From the NCBI GenBank assembly GCA_013368445.1, contig JAACJO010000023.1, forward strand, positions 434,001-498,000: DNA of 64,000 nucleotides, given 5' to 3'. Made by a program: the position numbers and the translations under genes. Shown piece after piece: positions 11,690-22,528 of this stretch (position 1 is its first letter; each line of letters begins with the position of its first letter). The notes beneath the pieces were generated by a model that saw nothing but the letters and a program-made list of their open reading frames with translations, had not been told where the DNA came from and did no database searches. The DNA is from Leucocoprinus leucothites. Taxonomy: Eukaryota; Basidiomycota; Agaricomycetes; Agaricales; Agaricaceae.

Positions 11690-11960
11690 TTCTCCGAATA
11701 CGACAACAACCAGACTCAACGCGACATGCTCGAACGCTGGGGATTACATTGCTTCGTCCTCCTCTCAGGCCAACCAGGTGTCACTCTCCACACGGACAAC
11801 CAGTCCTTTCATTCACTGAGCGGCTTCGTTCCCTAATCCGATTCGCCATCTCCTTTCAACCACCTTCCTCTCTCATCCTCACGCGATCGTCCATAAGATC
11901 CGGATTACGATCAAGTAGTAAAATGATTCGGTGACGATCATTCTGTTCTTTTAGCGCTTA
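11690..11960 (+). pseudogene. Decayed fragment of the 369-residue membrane protein gene
   Basis: Nucleotide-level similarity to the C-terminal half of the minus-strand gene at 16659-17768. Shared stretches include CGCGACATGCTC with GATTACA nearby (encoding ATCSNAEDY there, ATCSNAGDY here) and TCATTCACTGAGCGGCTTCG (SFTERLRSL). The match continues through the Arg/Ser-rich segment (SRLRS there, SGLRS here). The frame shifts between these blocks and a stop intervenes, so it is a remnant. It lies just downstream of NACHT copy 1, and a weaker counterpart lies downstream of NACHT copy 2. Confidence 0.7.
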
Positions 11961-13005
11961 AAGAGGAACCTGGGCAGTCGACATGAAACGTGGGTGTGGC
12001 ACGACTAGGCGAGCGGGTCAATATCATCCTAATGATCTCCTCCGGACCAAGCTCTATCAGAGGACACTCACTACTGAACGTGTTTCCTAGTCCCAATTTA
12101 TCCTTTACCCACAAAAAAGGGGGACTGAACATCAGAGTGTACGTGCAGGGGTACACGTCAGAGTGAACAACAAAACCAATTTACATGGAGTCTACATAAA
12201 TAAAAATTTGAACGGCCGGGTCGAAGTCGGGATATGAGGTTAGGACAAGGTACGTATGCCCGGGCCATATAGGCTTTGAGTACTTGAGTCCTGAAGGTGT
12301 CCACCAAATTCAAGGAAACGTGATTCGACGGCAACTCACAGGTAGAACGAGTGGGAGCAATTGGTACTGGTTACGCGTTGTCTCGTTCCGAGGCGTGAGG
12401 TGTGAAATTTAGAAATCCCGACATGCTGTGTCACGGCGCTAGCGGGAGGAGGACACATGTTGTGTGTGAACAACATCAAGGATGCGGCCCTACCTCCGTC
12501 GCGGGCCTCGAAACGAAAATTGCCGTGGTACCTTTTCGCAGATCCAGGCTTGGTCTATGTAACGTAAGTTGTTCAATTAGCCTGCGTGGGCGTCATGTAT
12601 CGGCATCCTTGCTTTGGGCGCCGAGAGTGGCTGTTGAGATGACAAGATATATTAAGTAATAAGCAGAGCTTCGACCTCAACGCGCCCGACAACAGCTCTT
12701 AATCTCACTCCCTGATGCACAAGTACATTCTGATAAATATACGGATAGAAGGCCCGTTTACCATCTGGCTGGAATGATCAGTGGAGTAGGCTAACGGGAT
12801 ATGGGTATTTGATTTGATGTGATGACGATGATCAACATTCCCATCGTCGTGACGTAAATTTCAAAATTGGACGGGTTGCCACTCAGATACCAAACCCTGA
12901 CACTGTCGCCATGCACAAGTAAGGTTGCCGAAAAAACACTTTCTTCTTTCTCCTTTCTCCCCTGTTCCCACCTCTGGTCCCTCCGCTGTCTCTGGCTGGA
13001 TATCT
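11961..13005. other. Intergenic, part of the duplicated block plus F-box gene promoter
   Basis: The first part (to at least about 12010) matches the end of the window around 63950-63990 (GTGGGTGTGG and flanks), so it belongs to the segmental duplication. The rest shows no gene. A very short upstream ORF (ATG at 12911, three codons then TAA) precedes the F-box gene. Confidence 0.45.
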
Positions 13006-16000
13006 ATGCAGCAGCAGCGGCACGATCTTCCTTCTTTGCAACACAAACCGCTACCTACAATTCCTGGCGCTCGACCGTCCCTCGCAACGCTAAAAATGAC
13101 GGGAGGAGGCGCGATAGAAAATATCCCGAGGCAACGGACAGCCTCATCTACTACAGCTAGTGAACTCATCCGTCGCGTATCCAACATCTTTTCTTCTCGT
13201 CGTGGTGGCAGCATAACACGACGGAGTGGCAGTACAAAGCGACGCCCTCCTGCACTTAATCTTCCCCATCGAGGCGTTTCTAGGGTTTACGAATCAAGTT
13301 TGTATTCCCTGTCGGATGAAGACGAAGAGGACGATGATATTCGAAGACCGAGTGGCTTAGGGAGCGCAGTATCGATATCCTCTCTTCCTCCTTCTCCGTT
13401 TTCTCCCTCGCACAACAACGTCGCTGGTGCTGGTAACACCGGCGATGATAACGAGGGCGATAATAAGCAAGGGTCAGGGAAGGGAGTACCGTCGCATATG
13501 CCCTTTGGATACATTCGTGCACGCGCCACTAGTACGCCTAATCTCCTTCGCTCGCTGAGCCTCCGTTCTAGAGGCTCGAAACGGTCAAAGAAGGGGAGAC
13601 CAAGGAACAACTCGGGAATCTCTTCTCGTGATGGCACGACGACGGAAGACTCGCATTCGCATCGTGCACATTTCCATTTGCCGTTGCGCAGTAGTACGTC
13701 GCTGCTTCCGCAGTCACGATCATCAGCAGACGATAAGTCGCATGGTGGAGCTGGGCCAATGACGGTTTTGTCTATACCCGCCGAGACCATTGCCCTCGTC
13801 TTCACATACCTCGACTCGAAATCTTCCATTGCCCAGATTGCTCATACGTGCCATCTATTCTTATCCGCCAGTCGCATGGTGTTATACACCCACATCAATC
13901 TCGACGAATTCCAATCTGAATCGCAATTGGAGAGATTCGTTGCGCTATTAGCTTCCCGACGAGACTTTACAGATCTCGTGAGGACATTTTCTTGTACGAG
14001 TTGGCCGCGATTCTTCTTACCCACCAAGCCGCAACTGCCACCCCCGTCAACGACATCGTTATCAGCCACCACTTCTCCCGTTGCTCACTCACCGCCACAG
14101 TCGCGATCATCCTATACGGGCCCTTCATCTTCCATTCATCCCATTCAGCTGTTTCTAGATCATGATCAAGACCAAGATCCAGCCACACAACATCGCAACA
14201 CCCTCCTCACCGCAACTTTTACGCTTGCGTTCCAACGCATGTCGAATCTCATCTCCCTAACCCTTCCTTCGTATGATCATGATCTCTTGGCATACCATAC
14301 GGCATTCGGACTTCGCAACATCACCTTTCTTTGTTCCACGATATTGAGGGAAGAAGGGAAGGCGCTGTTTGGATGGCTTGATGGGCAGATCAATATTGTG
14401 AGATTAGAATTTCCGAACCTGCTCGTGATAGATGGGGAGCTTGATTTCGGTTCTTCCGGTGATGAACCTGGTGAAGGGAAAACGAGTATAGGTATAGTTG
14501 GGAAGGGGAAAGGTGTGAGGCCCGTGACGAGTAGTGGGAGTGGACTATTGCGACAGATTTCAGCTTCAGCTGCAATTGGTAGTGGTAGCCCTGGTGCTGG
14601 CGGAGAGACAAAAACGGGAAAAGGTGATGGAGGAGGAGGGAAGAAATACATGGTCGCACCGTACCTGGTCCCCCTCAACTCTGCCTCTTCGCCCAAGCCT
14701 CCAAACTTGACCATAAACCGAAGCCAGAGTCCAGTGGCGCGTCCCCGTCCTCGTGACCACTTGAAACTCTCTCCTCGACCAAAATCAGCCGCTCCCGACT
14801 CTCCTTCGTATGCTACTTTCTCTGAGGCCCTCTCCAAAACCACTACACCTACTATCAGTGAAAATCCATCACCGCTGTCAACACCCTCGCCAATAACACC
14901 ATCACATGTACCTTTTCCTACCTCTCGCGATTCGGATCCTAGTAGCCCTAGGCCGTTGACTGTGGCTATTACAAGTTCAGCCAACCCACTCGCCTCAAGC
15001 AGCACTTCTCCATCCTCACCTCTTTCCTCTCCGACGCTCCTACCAAACTTGACTACGCTTCATGGACCACCATCTCTTATTATCGCTCTGTCCTCTCCCC
15101 CCTCCTCTTCGCTTTCGCCTATTACGAGCGGCAGCAGCGGTGGAAACACTCGAAGACCACTACATTCCATCTCGCTCAATATCACGAATACCCTTTACTC
15201 TGGACTTCGTCCTGCGACAATTATGGCTAGGTTAGTTGGCACGACGAGAGTGTTGACGTTGAGGTTCGGGGAGAGTGTGGATAGGAGGAGTGTTGAGAAG
15301 GTTTTGGGTGCCGCTGGAAGTAGTTTGGGTGGAGTCAGAGAGAGGAGCTTGGTTAGTGATGAAGATAGCAGTGCTGACGAGAAGGGAAATGAGAGAAAGG
15401 TGAAGGGAGAGATGAATGGGGGGTTTACGTTTGGGAGAGGCGAGTGGAAGGGACTTGTTGAGCTCAATATTGGATTCGTAGCTGGTGGACCGGGGAGTGA
15501 TGAGGTATGTTTATTTTTTTCACATTGTATGGTTCTTTGCTTGACACTGACGCATGGATGGTGTGCCTGAATCTAGGTACTACACAAAATGATATCGTCG
15601 ACGGTACTACGATACCCTTATCTCCGTGTCTTGACGCTCAAATATTTACCACCTGGTTCTCTCACTTCTCCCTCCTCTTCTCATACCTCGACATCTCCTG
15701 TCTTGAACATTATAAATGCAAACGAGTTAAGCCCGAGTCACAGCAGCATGTTACCAACACCACCGCAAAGTATCTCGCCACTCCCAACGACCCCTACATC
15801 CTTCACATCTTCCACAATCTCTGCGCCTCCATCTCTCATTGGATCCGTTATTACGCCTACAACCCCTTTTACACCTACACTGACGACCGCTGGGGGAGCA
15901 GTTCCTATGGTGAAATCTGTACCGCCGAGAAATGAATCGTTGAGGAAGAAACCAGTGAAGATGGAGAAGGCGTTATCGCCTCCTGAACGGGCGTATGTGA

Positions 16001-16080
16001 GGCAGTGGACGAAGCATTGTGTTGATTTGGAGAGAGTTGTGTTTTTGAGTGGGGGGGAGTGGGTTCGCGGGAGGAAGTGA
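13006..16080 (+). CDS. F-box-like protein with long low-complexity regions
   Basis: Two-exon gene of about 1,000 residues. An intron at 15505-15576 (GTATGT...CTAG) joins GSDE to VLHKM. The N-terminal third is Ser/Arg/Asp-rich and disordered. An F-box-like helix bundle starts with LSIPAETIALVFTYLDSKS and continues HTCHLFLSASRMVLYTHINL. After it come LERFVALLASRR, a Gly/Lys-rich stretch and Ser/Pro/Thr-rich tracts. The C-terminal exon ends WTKHCVDLERVVFLSGGEW. F-box proteins usually recruit substrates to SCF ubiquitin ligases. No leucine-rich repeats or WD repeats were seen, so the substrate-binding part is unknown. The start at 13006 (MQQQRHD) is the first in-frame ATG; the frame is open further upstream only from a TTG. 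Confidence 0.7.
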
Positions 16081-16082
16081 GG

Positions 16083-16104
16083 TTATTTATTTATTTATTT
16101 ATTT
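16083..16104 (+). repeat. (ATTT)n microsatellite in the 3' flank of the F-box gene
   Basis: Five tandem ATTT units directly after the stop codon of the F-box-like gene. Confidence 0.8.
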
Positions 16105-16658
16105 GTGTGAACGGTTTTGGGTGGTGGTCATTTGCTGATTTTGTTTTATGTGTTCTTTATGTCTTTGATGATTTCTGATTGTTTGTTCCTTTGGTGTCTT
16201 TTGATACTTGATGTTTCTTTCCTTTGACACTCTCTCCTCACACTGTTTTTTATTATTCCGTCTCCTACTCATCCTCTCTTCATTTTTCTCATTCATACGG
16301 GATAATATTGGTCTCTAGGCTGCAATAACTATGATTATGATTATTTACCCTGATGGATACCTGTTCTCGTCTACTCACGTCTCGTATGCATCATTCAGAT
16401 CCTCGTAGATACTGCGTTCATTATTTGTTGTTGTTCTAATCACTCAGGTAGAGCTGGGGCTCTTAATAAATGAATATATGTTCGCTAGTGATTTAACAGG
16501 GCACCATTAAAGGAAAGGTTGTGAGCGCTTGAGAGGCATGAGTGAGACTCTTAGATACCGCGACAAAGGAACACATTTTGTCGCGTTTCTATTTACAACG
16601 TCCATCTCGTACGATTATTCAAGTACATACGGAGGTACGGAATGGCGGGGTAAGGCAC

Positions 16659-17768
16659 CTAATACTCGTCGCAATCCAAAATACTCTGAAGTTTCCTCAG
16701 CTTGTCCACCAATTTCCTGTACCTCTCTTCCCTTTTCGCAGCTCGATAGACAACAACCGCAGTGGAGTTTCCGACCTTCGGCATCCAATCTGACGGCAAC
16801 ACCAAACCGCGTATTCGTTCCGTTGCCTCCACCATTATCGGGCTAGTAGCACCGGTTTTATTATGCATCAGACCATTCAGACTGTCCCCACTTGTAGAGG
16901 TACACAAGCCGCCTGTCCTCTTTCGAGATCGAAACTTTCGACTAATTGATCGTAATCTGGATTTTATGGGCGATCGCGTGGGGCTGTGAGGGAGAGAGCC
17001 GGGTGATTGAGAGGAGATCGTGAATCGGACCAACGAACGAAGGCGTTCAGTGAACGAAAGGATTGGTTGTATGTGTGGAGTGGTGCTGTGTTGGCTTGAG
17101 GGAAGGATAATGACGGTGTAATCCTCAGCATTGGAGCATGTCGCGTCAGGTTTGGTTGTCTTCGTCGTAATCCGAGGAGAGATAGTCAAGGGGTTCCGGG
17201 TGGGAATGGGGTTTATCTGGTGAGCTAATTCGACGTCGCTCTGCTGGTGAAGGCTCGCGTGGCCGGGGTGCTTGATGATGACGGTTGATGTACTTGAGGG
17301 AAGCGCCGGTACTGGTTTCTTGTTCTCTTCGTTGTCCCTTTTTTGCGTCTCGAGCTTAGCCTCGTTCGAACTTAGGGGTGATATGTTGTCGGACCAGTAG
17401 CATTCTCTACTTCCCGTGCTCTCCACACCGTGCAGCGCCATAAGCAAAGAGAATGCGTAGTCGACGAATCCATCCTTGACATAGTCGAAGATTGCTTGAG
17501 CACCCAAGGAGAATCCAAACATAGTATCGTATGCCAACGTGCTACAGAACAATCCGAACCAGTAAAGCGCATGCAGGGGAAGAGACAAAACTGCCAGGAG
17601 CGTTTCATAGGTGGTGAGGAGGGCTTGTGCGAGGAGAACTGCAAAGATGCAGGCGAGAGAGTCAGAGGAGGGAACTGTAAGGAACGTAGGGAAGAGAGCG
17701 AAGAGCATTGGAGGGAGGTAGATACCGGTGTCCGTATGGAAGAGAGACAGAATCAATATGCCGTTCAT
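16659..17768 (-). CDS. Unknown membrane protein with basic C-terminal region (369 aa)
   Basis: Single open frame. Residues about 15-100 are strongly hydrophobic with three or so likely membrane segments (LACIFAVLLAQALLTTYETL, LPLHALYWFGLFCSTLAYD, DYAFSLLMAL). The middle is polar and carries KHPGHASLHQQSDVELAHQ. The C-terminal half has an Arg/Ser-rich patch (SRLRSISRKFRSRKRTGG) and ends VDKLRKLQSILDCDEY, preceded by VLPSDWMPKVGNSTAVVVYR. I do not recognise the family. Degraded relatives lie downstream of both NACHT copies (11690-11960 and from about 63770). An upstream ATG (MSGWFQNL, about 17812) followed by GTAAGT is an alternative first exon, but its phase does not fit. Confidence 0.6.
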   Translation of the reverse strand: MNGILILSLFHTDTGIYLPPMLFALFPTFLTVPSSDSLACIFAVLLAQALLTTYETLLAVLSLPLHALYWFGLFCSTLAYDTMFGFSLGAQAIFDYVKDGFVDYAFSLLMALHGVESTGSRECYWSDNISPLSSNEAKLETQKRDNEENKKPVPALPSSTSTVIIKHPGHASLHQQSDVELAHQINPIPTRNPLTISPRITTKTTKPDATCSNAEDYTVIILPSSQHSTTPHIQPILSFTERLRSLVRFTISSQSPGSLPHSPTRSPIKSRLRSISRKFRSRKRTGGLCTSTSGDSLNGLMHNKTGATSPIMVEATERIRGLVLPSDWMPKVGNSTAVVVYRAAKREERYRKLVDKLRKLQSILDCDEY

Positions 17769-17971
17769 GTTTGTCTAAGTAGACTTACAAGATTTTGAAA
17801 CCATCCAGACATAACAGGACCGGTGATGGCCGAAATTATATGGCGGAGATCTGTGAACAAATCACCCCGGACCTCTCGTCATTTCACTGCACAGTGCGCA
17901 TGTGTAAACCTGTTTCGTAACTTCACGCAAACTTCGATGATCATCTCCGCTTCCATAATCCTGATGTAAAG

Positions 17972-18186
17972 TGTTGGAATATGAAATTCAAATTTTATCA
18001 ATTCATGAAATGTACCATCCTTCACAGTGGTTTTGTGCCACTTGTGCCGCTTAGACCTACTTGATTCCTGTTGTAATTATATTTTTATGGCCTTTTTTGT
18101 ATAAATGGTAGATACATCGGTCATGTACCTTGTCCTTTTGCCCCCTGAATATTACTCTTGATGGGTTCAATCTAGTTCTCTCAGCA
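17972..18186. mobile_element. Solo LTR (215 bp, copia-like), target duplication TAAAG
   Basis: Begins TGTTGGAATATG and ends TCTCTCAGCA, flanked by perfect 5 bp repeats TAAAG (17967-17971 and 18187-18191). An internal TATAAAT could be the promoter. TGTTGGAATA is a typical start of Ty1/copia LTRs. No internal region is attached, so it is a solo LTR left by recombination. Confidence 0.75.
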
Positions 18187-18557
18187 TAAAGCATCTGCCT
18201 TGTGCTCAGCAAGTGAAGGGAGTGATACTGAGGATTCATCTGTGCTTGAGAGTCATTTGAATCATGCCCAATGACTATGAGAGGTCAGTAGATTCCAGCA
18301 AGGTGATTGGGATAAGCAGCTGCAGGTGGACAGGTATTTCCATAACCATATAAAAGTACAGTGGTTACATTCATTATGGGCTTCTCATGATTGATTACAC
18401 AGGGAGGGAGGGTAGGTAACTAGAGAATAAAGTGTTCTTCAACACAGCAGTGCTGAAGATGAGTGTAAGAGTGGAAGACAATGCCAGGAGTTCTGTGTGT
18501 CATTTCTGTAATGTTGAGACACAGAACTCCTTTCTTCCAAGGAGGGAGACCATAGAT

Positions 18558-18726
18558 TGTTAGAATAGCAATCCGAGGATTATCCTCATGAATTATTCTG
18601 AGTTTAAATTTCATATATTATTGTTACTATGGTTTTATGTATATATACCTGTAGTCTATATTTCTGTACCCCGCTCGTTTGCCCTCCAATACCACTGTGT
18701 TTGCCCAGCATCGAGTCCCTTCAACA
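18558..18726. mobile_element. Solo LTR (169 bp, copia-like), target duplication TAGAT
   Basis: Begins TGTTAGAATAGC and ends CCCTTCAACA, flanked by perfect 5 bp repeats TAGAT (18553-18557 and 18727-18731). It contains TATATATA. It is distinct in sequence from the neighbouring solo LTR at 17972-18186. Confidence 0.75.
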
Positions 18727-19344
18727 TAGATCTCCTTTCTGTTATCTATATGCTATAGCCTCTCATTTGTTATTATTGACCTGGTGTAAACAAATATTCA
18801 AGCTCAATGTAGTGGTCATGGGTAGAGGATCAGAGGGGTTTATAGGATAGAGATAGACAGGAGCTGGTTGAAGAATGTGGGAGCATGCTATTGAAGGGGA
18901 ATGGGTAGTTGTACCCCTGTAAATAAAATAAACACAAAGGTGAGTGCAACTGAATCCAATAGTCACTGGATATCAGAACCACAAGAGGACATTGATGAGG
19001 TGTACAAAACATGGAGAGAAACAGAATTGAATTAAGCAAGATACAGTGGCATTCAAAAGTATCACACCATTATGTGATCACATACTTTAATCTCGCTTAT
19101 CTCATTCATGCAACACTTGAGGTGAAACAAAGTACATAGTTCTGTGCTCTATGATGTGAGGAATCAATGTGAAGGTGAAACTTCACTGTATAGTGTCACA
19201 TAGAAATGAAATCAATATATTAGTGCTGTACCAATGGTGTATTTCTTTTGGATGTCTGAGTTAATCTACCTTCAAGACTATATAGATGAAGCACAAGTGA
19301 GCTTTCTCCCTAGTTTTTACATTCTTCAGTTTCTCTACATCATA

Positions 19345-20357
19345 ATCTACATATTTCCATCCAAAGTTGCCTATATTGCTAAACTCTGCTCTTCTGGCAT
19401 GTCCTATAGAGCCATCAGGTCCAGGATTGGTATTGATCAGTCTACTGTTGGCCATCTGCTCAAGAGATTCTCAAAATCTGAGGATCCATACTATATTAGG
19501 CCCAAGTCTGGTTGCCCTCAAGAGCTAGATGAGTGCCAAGTAAGGGTTGAAGCCTGAATGCTTGTCTGAATGGAGGTTTCCAATACAACTGAATTAGCCA
19601 AAACCACATTCCCAGATGTGTCTCACCAAATAGTTGCATATTCCTTAAAGAAGCAGAGATTGATCTGCCATGTCTGGAGGGCCCATCTCTACATTACTCC
19701 AATCAATCAAACTTGTGTGGGCATGCCAGCATTCTGATTGGACTGTCAAAGACTGGAAGCAGGTCATTTTCTCAGATGAATCAAAATTCCTCCTTTTTAA
19801 GTCAGATGGTTGTCAATATGCATGGATGAAGCCTAGACAGGCTCTAGACCCTTGATTTACAAAGAAGAACATCAAGCATGGGGGAGGTAATCTTATGGTA
19901 TAGGGGTGCACCACTAGTTGGGAGTAGGATGGTTTCATCAGGTTTTAGGGATCATGTGTGGCCCAGATTATGTCAAGATCCTTCAGGAATCATATCTAGG
20001 GACATTGAAGAATTATAAGTTGAGGTCAACAGGTCAAAGTGCACCAGTTTTCCAACAGGATAACAACCTGAAGCATAGGAGTAGGGTTGCTGATGAATTT
20101 TTTAGGAAGAAAAAGATTCATTGCTTGGACTGGCCACCCTCAAGCCCTGATTTGAACATCACAGAGTATGCATAGGATCAATTGGACTGTCTTGTGCATG
20201 CTCACACTGTCCTTCCTTGCAACTGGGAGGAGATGTAGGCTGCACTCCAGGAGGAGTGGGGTAATATATCTCAGGAGTTATTGGATTCTCTTTTTAAGAG
20301 CATGCCACATCGTGTTCAAGCTGTCATCAAGGCCCAGGGTGGAAACACCAAGTACTA
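19345..20357 (+). pseudogene. Decayed Tc1-like transposase of the second family
   Basis: Broken reading frame recognisable by AKLCSSGMSYRAIRSRIG (helix-turn-helix), WTVKDWKQVIFSDESKF (first catalytic Asp), VFQQDNNLKHRSRVADE (second Asp) and WPPSSPDLNITEYA (Glu). It ends QAVIKAQGGNTKY and stop at about 20357. Several in-frame stops and frameshifts separate these blocks, so it is inactive. TGA or TAG replaces Trp at several places expected from the family. Confidence 0.85.
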
Positions 20358-20502
20358 ATTTGTTTTGAGGTGAGCAGTTCTGTTTTCATCTCGAAAAGCC
20401 CTCATCTTATCTCACAATAGATGATGTCCAAAAGAATTGCACTATTATTTTCGCATTATAGTCTTTTTTTTGTTTTCATTCTTCTTTTTTGTGCTATTAT
20501 TC

Positions 20503-21130
20503 TGTTATAGTGATGCCAGCCTGGTCCTAAGCTGGCATAATAAGTATCAACTTGATCTTATCAAAGGGGACTCCTTCTTAGTAAGCGACAAAGTTGTTTA
20601 CTAAGTCAGAGTTATAATACAGCAATTATAAGAGTAAGACTTTGGTAATTGAGATCTTAGAGCTTAAGTTCAATTCAACTTTGTATAGATAAAGGCTCAT
20701 ATTGAGTCTCCACCTAACCAAGTAGAAACAATGTTTCTCCTTGGTAGATGTCGATGACTTATATATGATACAAGTCTGTATCTATTATTAACTAGGGTCA
20801 AGGGCTTCTAATGAAAGAAGAGAAGTATACAGCTTCCTTAATGCTAATTAAACTATAAGACATGATCTGTCAAAGAAACTTTAGAAGTTCTTCTAAAGAA
20901 GTTCTTCTTTGATTATCTGACTAGATTATAAGATAGTCCAAATATAGCTGTGCTATATTTAACAATCACATGTCATCAAAATATAAACAAAACTAAATGA
21001 GTCAAAACAAGCTAAGAAAATACAAGAACAAATAGAGAGAAAACTTAATTGCAATATTACTTAAGTAATGCTAATATTGACTTCGTATTATAAAGGAAAC
21101 AAATGCTAGATATAATTAATATACATAACA
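20503..21130 (-). repeat. Gypsy LTR (3' LTR in the element's orientation)
   Basis: 628 bp, about 96% identical by eye to 31418-32047. Differences are almost all transitions. It is followed inward by a purine-rich stretch on the minus strand (AAAAGAGATAA), a candidate polypurine tract. Confidence 0.9.
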
Positions 21131-21184
21131 TTATCTCTTTTATAACTAAGATTTCCACATCTTAGTAACTATCTAAGTCACTAA

Positions 21185-22528
21185 GGTAAATTACCTTCAC
21201 TGTCTATGTTGAAGTTGGCTTCATCATCATAAAAAGGTTTGTAATTACCATCTTCATATGGGGGTGTAAGGGGGCAGTCTTCTTCATAGATGTGAGGAGT
21301 TTGACCATGATGGGGATGTCTATTTGGACTGCATCCTCAATGGTTTGGATGGGAGGAATGGACTGAGGTCTGGAGATAACCATATTGTTGTCCTCATGGT
21401 GCAGGTTTATGGCCTTGTCACAGTGTAAAAGGAGGATTGTAGGTGGGGCCAAGAGTGGTAGTGTTAATAGCTGTGGATGTTGGATTATGTTGTTTAGATT
21501 GAAGTCCATCAACATTAGTAATGGGGGCACCATGATTGCTGGTTGGTATACTGGACTGTCAGAGCTGTACTCTGGTAGATCTGGAGATGGACTGTAGAGC
21601 AAGAGCCTTGGTGGCATCAACTCCCTCAGTAATGGAAAGTGCTACCAGGGCAACTGGGGGTAGATCCTGTTGAGCAATTCCTTCATAAGGATTTCAGGAA
21701 CAATACTTTGTGAAATGGCCAGGGGCAAAAGTGTTGCACCAGGTGCAATGATATCCTGGACAAAGCATCTTGATATGACCCATTCCATGACATATGTTAC
21801 AGATTCAACTAGTATGTCCAGGCTAAGTCACATCTCAATTGGTATTTGAGGAGGCTTGTTAGTAGGCATTAGAGGGGGTGTACACAGTAATATGGTATCA
21901 TGTGCAGCCACATCATGACATTGCTTAGGTTTGACACTGGGTGTGGAAGTTTCTCCTTTGTCATTAGCTGGGGTATGCTTAGGATTCTGTGAATGTCTGT
22001 CTGAAGTTTGTTCACTGTTGAGTGCAGCGAAGTAATCTCTGTCTGGGTTGGTACATTGGATGCATTGGACAATGTTCAGAGTATAGGGACCCCAAGGGAT
22101 ATGGCGTGCCAGGTTACTAAGGTGGAAGTCCATTTCTTCCTAGAGATGCTTGTATTGACTTTTTGTAGAAGCGAGAGCATCAAGGTAATTCCTGATATTA
22201 TAGACATATGAAGTGAGTATAGGATTGCTGCTGTAGGTAGACAGAAAGTCAACAGCTGTTTGTTCTCGAAGAAATGCACATTGTAGAGTAGCATTCTCTG
22301 AATAGGGTGAAGAGTTTTCACTGATAGTGTTTCTGCCTGCACTATCTCTAGTAGGGGAAGTGGTGCCTTATTCTTGCGATGGGGCAAGACCAGGATTTTC
22401 TTTGACTTTGTTTGCATTGTCAAGGTGTTAGTCAGAGTAATGGGAGGAGTAAGAGGTACAGGTAATTTGCAAATAATAGTTCCACAGACTGGTACTGCTG
22501 GTTGTTCACTGACTTCTGGAGTAGTCAT
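21185..22528 (-). pseudogene. Additional ORF downstream of pol, with CCHC zinc knuckles (decayed)
   Basis: About 1.3 kb between the pol stop and the 3' LTR still looks coding. One part starts MTTPEVSEQPAVPVC. A helical part includes TEITSLHSTVNKLQTDIHRI. Around 21800-21697 one frame reads ICNICHGMGHIKMLC (C-x2-C-x4-H-x4-C), followed by CTWCNTFAPGHFTKYC, a second Cys/His cluster. Frames change between blocks, and a TGA at 21805-21807 precedes the first knuckle. The protein would be a nucleic-acid-binding accessory product in addition to the knuckle in Gag. The function is unknown. Confidence 0.5.

Noticed and set aside
12925..13005. Extending the F-box-like protein upstream to 12925
   Set aside because: The codon at 12925 is TTG, and the first ATG in frame is at 13006. 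The ATG at 12911 opens only a three-codon frame.
14277..15005. 242-codon minus-strand frame opposite the F-box-like gene
   Set aside because: It lies fully within the sense coding region, has no domain, and its Gly/Ser-rich composition mirrors the low-complexity sense strand.
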